Program-made: the position numbers and the translations under genes
Source: Plazaster borealis
Taxonomy: Eukaryota; Echinodermata; Asteroidea; Forcipulatida; Labidiasteridae
DNA: 64,000 nt
Direction of reading: 5' to 3'
NCBI GenBank assembly: GCA_021014325.1
Contig: CM037459.1
Location: 15,960,501-16,024,500 of the forward strand
Notes under the pieces: generated by a model
What the model was told of the DNA's origin: nothing
Databases searched by the model: none
The model's input: only the letters and a program-made list of their open reading frames with translations
Shown: piece after piece, positions 35,155 to 45,552 of the stretch
How positions within the stretch are numbered: the stretch's first letter is position 1
Layout of the letters: each line of letters opens with the position of its first letter

Positions 35155-36125
35155 TTTTTATACAATGTGTCGTGAGCTTATTATTTGGCCTAAACTTGCA
35201 TCACAATATTTAACAACTCCTGTTTCTTCACAAATGCAATATGTTTGTTTGACATTGGCATCAGGTTTTATTTTGGTTTTATTTTGCACCTGATGAAAGC
35301 CCTTTAAAATTTTCGCTTATCTGGCACAGCATGTTGTACACTAAAGATTTTGATAATCCCCTTAAAATGTTTTAGAAACGTTACACAGACTGCCACAATG
35401 AGATCATTACTGCAAGTCCACTCCGGATTTTGAGGTTTAGTTTTAATCTTATGTCACGATAAAAACCAGGTTCTAAACGAAACCAATGTCAAAATAGGTC
35501 ACTAACAAAAAAATTTGTTCATGGAAATAGACTATGAAAATAGCTTTTTGGTTGTAGCCGCAGGTTGGCAACGCCAGTTTTTGTGTTTGTCGCCGGTAGA
35601 GGGCCCAACATCGACTAGCTTGGAGAGACACACATGTCTGTGTGGACGCACGTTCAAGATTGAGGTCAACATGTACGCGCACTATAATGACTGGAAGTAA
35701 AGATCAAACAGATATTGTGTCAATGCAAAATTTTGAGCAGGCTTAACGGTCTTCAAGCTGATGTTTGAATTTTGTTGATATCATAACTAGTTCTTGAGAC
35801 ATGAATTTTTGAAATTTTGAACTTCTGGTTTCGACCGGAAGTAAAGATAAAAAAGGTCAAGTTGTGCACGACATTTGTTAAACATCTCAAGCGCAAAGTT
35901 CTTGTTTGTAGCATTTGTGGTTCTCAATATGAAGTTTCTAATTATTTAAGGTTTATTTAACGTAATGACGTAATCAATGACGTTATCATTCCAAAAAAAG
36001 TGGCGGTTACATCTACTCTCTATTGCCTATGTACATAGTAAGTTTTAAGTTTGTACAAGCTTTACTTTTGTTCAAAATTGCTGGAGAAGGTTCAGAGAGA
36101 AAGAAGAAGACGAGGGGAAAAACAA
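35155..36125 (-). mobile_element. Degenerate Helentron-like remnant
   Basis: The right part carries family words in minus orientation: TTTCGACCGGAAGT near 35830, AATGACGTAATC near 35964, and a leader GAGAGAAAGAAGAAGACGAGG near 36097-36117 (read as GAAAGAAGAAGACG) that matches 42638-42656. The left part (35155-35690) has no clear homology. The leader ends where copy 7 begins. Confidence 0.5.
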
Positions 36126-37807
36126 CTAGAAATTCAGTTTTTGTCATGTGACAAAAACAAGGTGTTCGTGGGGAGTGATTGAATGAATAAACATTCTACC
36201 TTATCAATCCAATGCCTGGTCCAGGAGTTATGAATTTTACATCAACTTCCGGTTTGGACCGGAAGTCAAGGGCAAATAGGGGTCACATTTTGTGTAGCGC
36301 GTTTAGTTTATGAAGATGATTTAGATGATGTATGGATTGTAAACCTCCAACAATTTGTTGGAACATTTACTTTCATATTCCGGTTTGAACCGGAAGTCAA
36401 GGTCAAATGAGGTCACAGTGTGTAGCGTTTCTTAAATCTTTGGAGCCCTTTCTGATGATGTATAGATGATAAAAATCCGATGTGTGGTTCAGGAGTTCTG
36501 ATTTTTTCAAATATTAAATTTCATCTTCCGGTTTGAACAGGAAGTAAAGGTCAATTGGGGTCACATTCTGTATATCGTTTGTTAAGTTGTTAAATACTTG
36601 TCCAATGATGTATAGATTGTAAAAATCCATCGTGTGGTTCAGGAATTATGAATTTTGAAACATTAAATTTCAACTTCCGCTTTGAACCGGAAGTCAGGGT
36701 CAAAAGAGGTCACAATAAGTGTAGCGTAAGTTAGGTTTTATAAAGACCTTTCAGATGATGTATAGATTGTAAAAATCCAATGTGTGGTTTAGGAGTTACG
36801 AATTTTTCAAGTATTACATGGATTATCTTTATGCCGGGGTGCGCAATAAAATAAGATAACACCCAGCGATGCTAAATGTATTCCTACATGTAGTTGATGT
36901 AAACTGAACTACACGTTCAAAATGCATGTTTCTGTTGTACACGCACTATAACAGTATCTCACGTTATCAAAGTGGGTCAACACAAACGTGCGCTTTAATG
37001 CCGGTGGTTATAAGACAAGATGTAAATGTCAAAATGTTATTTCTGTGCAAAAGTTTGAGCTGGCTCAACTTTCTACAACCTGATGCAAAAATTATGCTGA
37101 AATGATAAGTGGTTTTTGAGATACGAATATTATGAAATTTTAAATTTCTGGGTTGAACCGGAAGTCAAGGTCAAATGGGGTCACTTTCTGTGTAGCGTTT
37201 GTTGAACCTTTAACAAACTTTCCGATGATGTATAGATTGTAAAAATCCAACATGTCGTTCATGAGTTATGATTTTTTTTCAAATATTAAACTTTGATTTA
37301 ATGTAATTCAATACCTGATTACGTCATCATGACATCATCATGTTTGTGTCATCTTGATATTTAGGTTCAAATGTCTGATGAGTTTCAATGTAAAATTCAA
37401 TTTCAATCTTGAGTTATGCCGTAGATAAGCCCGAAAATGATGTTTTTCAAGAAAAAAAACAAAGGCAAACTTTGACCTAGGGCTTGACCTTGAAGAAAAG
37501 GTCATACGATTTTGACGTTAACTTTTGAAATGTAGCCCCAGTCTTGATCTATCACATGCCCAATTATGAACATCATAGCTTTTATATTCAATGAGATACA
37601 GCAAATACCAAATGGTCATTTTTCAACTTTAAAAACCTTGTAATTCGACACCTGATGACGTCATCATGACGAAATTGTGCAAGTGCCGTGCTCATGTTAA
37701 GTTTCAAGTATATGCCAAGTTTCAAGGTTCAATTAAATTTCTATTTTGAGTTCTGTTCTGGAGAAGAGTTCCCCGGAAGAAGAAGATGAAGAAGAAAAAA
37801 ACAACAA
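36126..37807 (-). mobile_element. Helentron-like element, copy 7
   Basis: 3' CTAG at 36126-36129 with hairpin GTTTTTGTC/GACAAAAAC at 36137-36158. The body matches copy 4 closely, including CAAGGTCAAATGGGGTCAC near 37166 and TTGACCTTGAAGAAAAGGTC near 37486. The 5' leader GAAGAAGATGAAGAAG runs into the CTAG of copy 8 without its own hairpin. Confidence 0.65.
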
Positions 37808-38965
37808 CTAGAAATTCAGTTTTTGTGACATCACAAAAACAGGGTGTTCGGTAGACCTGTTGAAATTAGCATAGCTGGTGAAATGAAAAGTATGTAGCAA
37901 TAATAATTCTTCAGATATGGATTTTTTTAAATATTAAACATTGATTAAATGTTGTGACGTCATTGATGACGTCATCATACCGAAAAAATGTGGGTGTCAT
38001 CTACACACTAAGATCTAAGTACGTGGTAAATTTCAAGACTGCAACCTTCTTAGTTAATGAGATATGAACTTTTGAATTATGAAATTTGAACTTCCGTTTT
38101 CGACTGGAAGTAAAGGTCATATAGGGTCACACTTTGTACGTGAATTGTAGAGGACGGCAAGGGCTTTTATATGGTGCAAATATCTTACATGAAGCAATTA
38201 CGGTTCTTTAAATATGTTTTTTTTTTAATATTAAACGTTGATTTATTGTTATGACGTCATCGATGACATCATCAAACCGAAATACACACATTTATATTTA
38301 AACACAAAGATCTAATTACTTAGTAAGTTTTAAGTCTCAAACATTTATAGTTCATGAGATATGACGAGTTTTCGTTATGAAAGAAAATTCAACTTCCGGT
38401 TTCGACCGGAAGTAAAGGTCATATGGGGTCATACCTAATAAAAGATTTGTAGAACTGTTCAAGGGCCTTCAGATGATTTAATGATTAAATGTGTAGCATC
38501 TTTAGTTTATAAGATATAACGTTTCTTCAAAAAAAACCTTCAACATCCGGTTTCGACCGGAAGTAAAGGTCACATGGGGTCACATTCTGTGTAAGAGTTG
38601 TAAAGGAATGTTGAACTTACATATGAAGTAAAGATCTTGTCTTTATGATTTATGGTTCTCTAGATATGACGATTTACAATATTTCTCGTTATTTTTCATT
38701 TTTCATGTTATGACGTCATCGATGACGTCATCATCCCGAAAATGTTCCTGTTTCGTCTATACACTAAGGTCTAAGTACATGACAAGTTTCAAGTCTCTAC
38801 GAGTTATATTTTTTCTGAAATCCTGCCGAGAAGGTACGGTGGGAAGAAGAAGACACGGGAAAAAAAAAACAGTACAATAACAATAGGTTTTCGGCCGTTA
38901 GCCGAACACCTAAAAAAAACAGAACAATAACAAGAGGTGTTCGTGCTCATATTGTACGAACACCT
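37808..38965 (-). mobile_element. Helentron-like element, copy 8
   Basis: 3' CTAG at 37808-37811 with a 10-bp hairpin stem GTTTTTGTGA/TCACAAAAAC at 37819-37840. Its body differs: units have TTTCGACCGGAAGTAAAGGTCA and paired TGACGTCA..GATGACGTCATCA near 37955, 38250 and 38715. Two 5' hairpins close it at 38885-38911 and 38935-38965. Confidence 0.65.
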
Positions 38966-39795
38966 AATTATATTAAACACCAACTTCCGGTTCGCAACGG
39001 ATAAAAGGTCAAATTGGGGGTCACTATTTGTGTAGCGCGTGATAAGTTTATTAAGACCTTTTAGATGATGGATGGATTGTTTTCAAATATAAAGTTTCAA
39101 CTTTCGTTTTGAACCGGAAGGTGATGTCAAATGAGGTCACACTTGGTGTCGTTGGTGATGTGAGTTCTTTCTTTTGACGTATAGATGATAAAAATCAATC
39201 ATGTGGTTTAGTATTTTTTATTTTTCAAACATTATATATCAATTTCCAACTGTAACCGGAAGTCAAGGTCAAACGAGGTCGCATATTGTGTAGCACGTGA
39301 TAAGTCTATTAAGACCTTTCAGATGATGCATATATTGAAAAAAAATCAAATGTGTGGTTCAGATGTTATGATTTTTTCAAATATAAAATTTAAACTTCCG
39401 GTTTGAACCGGAAGACAATGTCATCAGGTCACAATTTATAGCCTTAAAAATGTTTTTCAAAGCCTTATCTGACGACGTTCAGATAATAAACAACTAATTT
39501 CTGGATCTGGAGTATAATTTTTTCAAATAATTAATTGTATCTTCCTGTTTAACCGGAAGTCAAGGTTAAATGGTCAATGTTGTGTGTCGTTTCTTAAGTT
39601 GTTACATACCTACCCAATGACGTATAAATAAATCAAAAATCAAATGTGTGGTTGAGAAATTATTTTTCTTTGAAAAATTAAATTTCAACCTCCGGTTTGA
39701 ACAAGAAGCCAAGTTTAAACTGATTTCATTTGTGTAGATCCTGATCAGTTCATTAAAACCTTTCAGCTGATGTATGACTTGTAAAAATATTACAA
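38966..39795 (-). mobile_element. Helentron-like body fragment
   Basis: About six decayed units (ACTTCCGG near 38982, AACTTCCGGTTTGAACCGG near 39392, and others) in minus orientation without ends. It is bounded on the left by copy 8 and on the right by the CTAG of copy 9. Confidence 0.55.
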
Positions 39796-41633
39796 CTAGA
39801 GGTTAAGTGTTCGTAAAAACGAACACAGAGGGGTTTCGGCGGGTGGAACAAAAATAGAATATTTGAGTTCATACTAACATGTAAGGTCCAATGCTTAGTT
39901 TGGTTGTTAACCATTTGAACTGGCTGTATAGACCGTAAGAAAAGGTCAAAGAGGGCTATGCTTCAAAAGTATGTCAAAAGTGTAAAATAATGACCTTCTG
40001 ACATGTGTCTCAGGAGATATTATCTGTATTTTTAGAACTTTCTCTTACTAACCGAAAGTTAAAGTTGTAGTAGGTCTTCATATCCATAATACATTTGACA
40101 TGTGCTGTGGTACAACAAGGCACAAAGATTATGACTTTATGATATGTGCTTCAGCAGATATGATTTTAAAGTTGAACTTGGTGTTTAGATCGGAAGGAAA
40201 GGTAAACGTTTTTGTTTTGTTTTTTGTATTTTTTGTATGAGGAAGTGTAGGAAAGGTAAAGTTGAGGCAATATTTAAATCAAATGCAATGACTTTAATTG
40301 CTGAAGGTAGTAACAATACTTTGAAAAGATCATAAGGTTGAGTGTGTGCGTACATGTAAAAGTACAGTGTTTTATAATATTTGATAGATAGTTGAAACAT
40401 ATTCTACATAACACCACAACAAACATGGAAATGGAAAATTAACACCTAAAATGTTTTGAGTTTCAAAGCCACTCACACTTTATTTTGTGCTTTAATCTGT
40501 TAAGATGTTGCTTGTAATAAATATGATAGATTATATTAAAAGAAACTATTGTTTTTGCCATGACAGTGTTTGTTAGTGTATTGGTCCATTATTTGTAACT
40601 GCTTTATTAATAATATAAACACACTGATGGACTACCTAATGCTAGATCAAAATGAAATAGATTGTGCGGTGAGAAAACTGTGAAGTTAATGTTCATGGTA
40701 AACTTTTATAGCACCCTGTTGGGTTTAACTATTTACCTCAGGCCGAAAATCGACACGGTGGGTTGAGATGAATGAGCTTATCTAATTCGAGAAAACGGAG
40801 GCGGAACACTTTTGAAAGTTGGGGGGCAAATCCAGAGGTATGTGTTTTTCAAAGTTGGGCCAACAATTTAGAAAAAGAAAAGTTAACACTATCGATTTAA
40901 AGATAAGAATCAAACTTAAATATTAAAAAAAGAATAATGTTTTCAATTTGTGGGGAAAAAAAATGTAAGTCGCGTCATATTCCCGAACACGCGACCTTCA
41001 GAAGTGGAGTTACGACCGCTAACCACTAGGCTATGAGGCCATGTCCCAAGACGGTATTATTAACACATTATAGTTTGTTACATATACATGTACATCGGGA
41101 TGTGGGAATGGACAACTCGCCACGTAACCGAGAGACGACCAGAAAAACTTAAATATCGTCAACACAAGGGAGAAAACATGACACTAACACAATTTATTGG
41201 TAAATGGTGCAGCTATAGACTGATTTTCGTGTTTGGGTTTTCATTAACCTGTCGATTTGTACAGAATTTACTTGAATTCCGTGCCGCGCCACAGGCTATT
41301 TAACGTGTACTTAAGGAATAGTATGGCAAGTCGGCATCGAAAATTATGAAGTCGTCCGCTCGCAATTTTTAAAAAAAACATCTATAAAACAAGTAAGAAT
41401 GACGCAATGGTGACGTCAAGTATTGGAATAACTAAGTTAAGTTATAAGCTTCAATTTGGAGTGTAATGTGTAACGATGGGACATTGTTTAGTACAAGATT
41501 ATTTCATAACAAAATTTGTGTACAAACCTTATGGGAATAGGGCCGTTAAGAAAAATAATAATAAAATAATAATAAAAATAATAAAAATCTCTACGATTAC
41601 AATAGGCATTTCGGCTGTTAGGCCGAAACCCCT
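39796..41633 (-). mobile_element. Helentron-like element, copy 9 (divergent subfamily)
   Basis: 3' CTAG at 39796-39799 is preceded (minus strand) by hairpin GTGTTCGT/ACGAACAC at 39807-39826. The 5' hairpin at 41604-41633 has stem TTTCGGC/GCCGAAA. The interior largely lacks the 130-bp units but contains a tRNA-like segment at 40967-41040. The ends place it in the family, but with different stem sequences. Confidence 0.55.
40967..41040 (-). repeat. tRNA-derived SINE head or tRNA-like relic
   Basis: Minus-strand GGCCTCATAGCCTAGTGGTT starts a tRNA-like sequence. TAGCCTAGTGG fits the RNA polymerase III A-box (TRGYNNARNGG). TGTTCGGGAAT sits 35-40 nt later where a B-box (GGTTCGANTCC) belongs but is imperfect. 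Acceptor pairing is poor, so it is not a functional tRNA. Confidence 0.5.
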
Positions 41634-41636
41634 AAT

Positions 41637-42796
41637 TATGTGATTGATTATCTGAGGGTGTGCAATGTATCTTATAACATCAATGCAAATGTATTCCTAC
41701 TTGTAGTTTTGGTGCTAGACGTTGTTCATTATCACTCAACTATTGCGATTCTCCGCTGTGCACTCAGCGCTCGATGTTACTAAAAACTTTATTCCCAACA
41801 GCGCCCTCTTTCGTGGATGAAAGAGAGCGCTGTTGGGAATTTCCCCCCAAAAAGTTCGCGCCACATCACAGTCAGCGCTTGCACTGCATGTAGCGTACAT
41901 AGTGTGCGTTGTTGATCAAAATGGGGTAACGCGTGGGTCAACAGGTGCTTTGACGTTCCTTTTTCGATTAAATATAAAGGTAAAAATGTAGTTATTTCTG
42001 TGCAAAAGATTGAGCAGGATTGCTGTTTTACAATCTGAAACAACATTATGCTGAAATGATCAGTAGTTTTAAAGACATGAATACGATAAGATTTTATGAA
42101 GCGACCTATCCGATCATGTGTAGATTGTCAAAATCCAAATTAGGGTTTGTAAGTTATGATTTTTAAAAATTTTAAACTTTGATTTATTGTAATTTTATGC
42201 CCGATGACGTCATTATAACGTAATTAAGTCTGTGTTGTCTTGATACTAAGGTTCAACTATCTGTAGAGTTTCAACGTTCAAATCAATCTCAATCTTGAGT
42301 TATTCCGTAGATAAGCTCGAAAGTTGTTTTTTGATGAAAAAAACCGAAGGCGAACTTCGACCCAGGAAGTTAAGGTCGTACGATTTTGGCGTTAACTTTT
42401 CAAATGTTGCCCAAGTCTTTTTCTATCCGATGCCCAAGTATGAACATCATAGCTTTTATATTCGTTGAGATACAGCAAAAAGCAACTGGTCATTTTTCAA
42501 CTTTAAAAACTTTGTAATGACGTCATCATTCCAAAAAAGTGGCGGTTTCATCTACTCACTATTGCCTATGTACATAGTAAGTTTTAAGTTTGTACAAGCT
42601 TTACTTTTGTTCAAAATTGCTGGAGAAGGTTCGGAGAGAAAGAAGAAGACGAGGAAAACCCCCCCAAAACATAACAATAACAAAAGTTGTTCGGCTGTTA
42701 GCCGAACACCTATTGTTTGGCAATTAGCCGAACACCTAAAAAAAAAAACCAGAACAATAACCAAGAGGTGTTCGTGCTTGTATTGCACGAACACCT
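41637..42796 (-). mobile_element. Helentron-like element, copy 10 (3' truncated)
   Basis: Three 5' hairpins lie at 42685-42711 (GTTCGGCT/AGCCGAAC), 42713-42737 and 42766-42796 (GTTCGTGC/GCACGAAC). They are followed in minus direction by a GAAGAAGACG leader, TGACGTCATCA near 42520 and 42205, and family body sequence to about 41640. The 3' hairpin and CTAG are absent. Confidence 0.6.
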
Positions 42797-43487
42797 AATA
42801 AGAATTTAGGCCTACCCTGGTTATTATTGTGCCAGCTCCAAAGATCGTATGAATTTTCCACATAAAGCTTCATGAAAAATAGTTAGGATGTTGTACTTCA
42901 TCGGAAGCGTTTAACAATTATTATTTATTTTTTTAAATCACGCCGTCCACCGCGAACCATATGCGAACTTTCCAGCGTCAGCACGTACGCGATGCACACG
43001 TACAGCCGATGGCACTGTGTAGCGGCATGGTAGTGGATAATGTGTGCACGATGTACCGTACGTTGTATTATTCGGATCTCGGACTCGACGCGACGTGGTC
43101 ATGTTCCATCCCAACTATAGAACCGGCCTTAAGTTGGGCACAGGCCCAATCTAAAACACAGTTGGGCCCGGGCCCAACTATAGTTGGGTCGATTCTATAG
43201 TTTGAACTGAACATTCACAAGTAACAAAATAGATGTAGACTGCGCTTTCCATGATTCACTGGTGCCAGGCAGTCGTTATGCTGCACATAATATAACGAGC
43301 GTGGGGACAGCTAGCAAACATGGTGTGAGCGCTCGCAGTAAATTGCTTCTGAAAGCTTCAAAGACCTTTTGTAAATCTTTACCCTATAAAGAGCAATGCG
43401 CAAAGCATTATTCACTTTCGGGCAACCTGATTTTCAGTTGTTGGTTGCCCTGGGGCAACCAGCAAATTTTCTTAATTTCACACCCTG
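42797..43487 (+). mobile_element. hAT-like right terminus with palindromic interior
   Basis: The right end reads GGTTGCCCTGGGGCAACC, then CTTAATTTCACACCCTG ending at 43487. It is the inverted partner of the terminus at 28661 (CAGGGTG, then GAAATTAA and GGTTGCCC). Flanking octamers do not match, so whether the two are one insertion is open. An elaborate palindrome lies at 43112-43202. Confidence 0.5.
43112..43202. repeat. Nested palindromes around AGTTGGGCCCGGGCCCAACT
   Basis: A perfect 20-bp palindrome AGTTGGGCCCGGGCCCAACT lies near 43161. A second imperfect pair (AGTTGGGCACAGGCCCAA) precedes it. The outer words CTATAGAACCG and CGATTCTATAG are inverted repeats. Strong cruciform potential; no protein. 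Confidence 0.65.
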
Positions 43488-43560
43488 ACTTGTCTCGGCT
43501 TAAAGGCCTTGCATTGACACTGAACATTATATCGGTTTGCTATTTTGTCGTTGGATTTAT
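43488..43560 (-). pseudogene. Possible CR1 endonuclease start fragment
   Basis: Minus-strand frame just outside the hAT terminus reads MFSVNARPLSRDK, like the LNARSLRNK motif near the start of CR1-group endonucleases. Strand and order fit the CR1 copy broken at 28660, but roughly 150 residues of the domain would be missing between them. The match is short, so this is tentative. Confidence 0.35.
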
Positions 43561-44364
43561 TCAGTAGATATTTGCAGATACAATAATTGAAACTTCCCAC
43601 AATCTCCTTTCTTAACTGACGTGACTTAGATCTCCCTTATTCCTCTTAGTTCCTATTTTAGATTGAACTATTTTTGATCAAGAATTTTATTTTTTATTTT
43701 TTAAATGGGTTATAAAATAATGTTCTAAAACTGTCAATTTATTTATTTATTGCCCGTTTTTTGATATTAAGTAAGATTCATGGAGCTCACATGTACCAAA
43801 ACTGTTTAACTTTGAATCAATGTTGTGGCAACTCAACTCCTGGGCCTAGAACCAAGTGGCTGTTAAAAGTATAGCGCAAACTTATCGCATCTGAGGATAG
43901 TTAGACCTGTGGAACTTCCTATCTAACATGTCTAAGCTTTAACAATAAGTTTGCTACAAATTTGTTAAAATTTGTTGATACTTTGTGGGTATCGTGATGT
44001 CTAGATATTCTGCTGTCGGATAGATCCCAAATCCTGGTGAGAGCACTGCCAGAGTTGGATCAGCCTTAAACATGTTAAATGATTTATTTGGCTGATGTTA
44101 TACATGTAGTAATGTGATTCGTGAGACACAAGAGGGGTAAGTCTTGGTCTTAATAGAACCATAGGACAATGGAGGTATCTATTATTTTAATGAAACAGGC
44201 AGGCACTCGTTAAGGAATTTTGGGCGGACTTTTTGGCATTGCCTTGGGGTAAAGTTACATACAGGTTTACAGTTAAAATGGTAAATGCATTTATTAGTGA
44301 GTCATTTGCTTGTGTATTAGAATGAATGTAATTTAAATTAATTAGTGTTTCTTTTTCTTTTTAG
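43561..44364. other. Intron 2, last part
   Basis: AT-rich DNA leading to the exon 3 acceptor, with pyrimidine tract TTTCTTTTTCTTTTTAG. A chance CCG-coding word near 43830 is discussed under rejected items. Confidence 0.5.
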
Positions 44365-44439
44365 TTCTGCACTCTGTTGGTACTCATCATTGGCCTTGAG
44401 ATTGCCGGAGTGGTATGTGGCATCATCTACCAGGATGAG
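44365..44439 (+). CDS. Tetraspanin, coding exon 3 (TM3)
   Basis: Twenty-five codons between a strong acceptor (CTTTTTCTTTTTAG) and the donor GTAAAT at 44440. The peptide FCTLLVLIIGLEIAGVVCGI ends IYQDE. It is a membrane helix with the Glu/Ala-Gly pattern and small residues usual in tetraspanin TM3, then a short charged exit into the large extracellular loop. Phase 0 on both sides joins exon 2 (..CLHGM) and exon 4 (VKTLL..). Size and content match the single-helix exon 3 of TSPAN3-type genes as remembered. No stop or frameshift. Confidence 0.88.
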
Positions 44440-44805
44440 GTAAATACCCAGGGGTATAAATGTGTACCTGCAAGGGGGTAGAGGTTGTTATAGTCTTGAT
44501 TGGCGAAAATAGTTTTTGTTTTAGTCGGGTCCAAGTGCCAAAAGTGTCAAGATGTTGGTTTTGAGACACTTGTTTGTTTGATTTATATAGGGTTCGACAC
44601 CGCTGACCATTAAGAAAACAAACGTCGCCAATCAAGACTAATAAGGTTGTCATTGTGTTTGAAAAAGCCTTCAGAGTGCCCTGGCAGCCCTGGTCTGTAT
44701 ACTCCCAGTGAGCTGAGAAAGATTATAGGAATGCTATTGGCCCCATGACCAGGGCTCTAATGTAAAGGGCATTAACACATTTTTGTAAAATGCGCTTAAC
44801 ATGTA
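44440..44805. other. Intron 3, first part
   Basis: A 365-bp stretch including an inverted pair: AGTCTTGATTGGCGA at 44492 and TCGCCAATCAAGACT at 44625, which can fold the 150 bp between them. No gene. Confidence 0.5.
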
Positions 44806-45552
44806 AGAGCTATTCGGGCACCACCCGAACAACTCTTTGAAATTGTTCTGCTTTTTTTTCCCCCCTTCACATTCTTCTTCTCACTGTACCTTCCTCGGCA
44901 AGACTTCCCTTACTTGCAATGCTTACAGAGACTTGAAACTTCTCACATAAATAGACCTTAACTTCTACATGTACATGTACATGTACATGTACCTAACAGT
45001 TCAAACGTCATGATGACATCATCAGGTGTCGAATTACACTAAATATATAAAAAAAATCATGACTCCTAAACCATATGATGGATTTTTACAATCTATACAT
45101 CATCGGAAAGGTCTTGAAAACTGAATTTAAACACTTTACACTATTTTTGACCTTTTCTTCCCGTTCAAACCGGAAGTTGAAAATTTAAAAAATTCATATC
45201 TCAACTAATTATCATTTAATCACAATTTTCAGTTCATGTTGTAGATCATCTTTGAGGCTGTCCAAACCTTTGCACAGAGATGACGCCAGTTTGACCTTTT
45301 ACTTCCAGTCGAAACTGGACGTTAAAGCGTCTGTTCGTATTGACCCACAGACATTGACAATGCAAAGAACTGCTACAGTTTACACTAAGTTTACTGTACA
45401 TGTAGACATTGCGCGTATGGATACACTCAACATCTTCATGACAGTGCGGTGTAGTCTCTGTTCAAGGTTTTACACTTGGTTAGTCTTTTATACAGCTGTC
45501 TACGCCAAGCCTCTTTAACAGTCAAATGTGAGCTGAAAAGGAATCTTAAAGC
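44806..45552 (+). mobile_element. Helentron-like element, copy 11 (3' truncated)
   Basis: The 5' hairpin is at 44806-44836 (ATTCGGG/CCCGAAC within AGAGCT..AACTCT), then a T-rich leader and TTCTTCTTCTCACTGTACC. A short ACATGT microsatellite lies at 44967-44992, then CATGATGACATCATCAGG near 45009, a dyad AAACCGGAAGT near 45166, and the GCACAGAGATGACG block near 45275. It is lost at the hAT insertion starting 45561. Confidence 0.6.

Noticed and set aside
28661..43487. A single 14.8-kb hAT element
   Set aside because: Ends match in sequence and orientation, but flanking octamers do not match, so only the two termini are annotated.
43822..43875. A frame encoding QCCGNSTPGPRTKWLL, resembling the tetraspanin CCG motif
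   Set aside because: It lies upstream of the TM3 exon, in the wrong order, with no clear acceptor or donor around it. Treated as chance.
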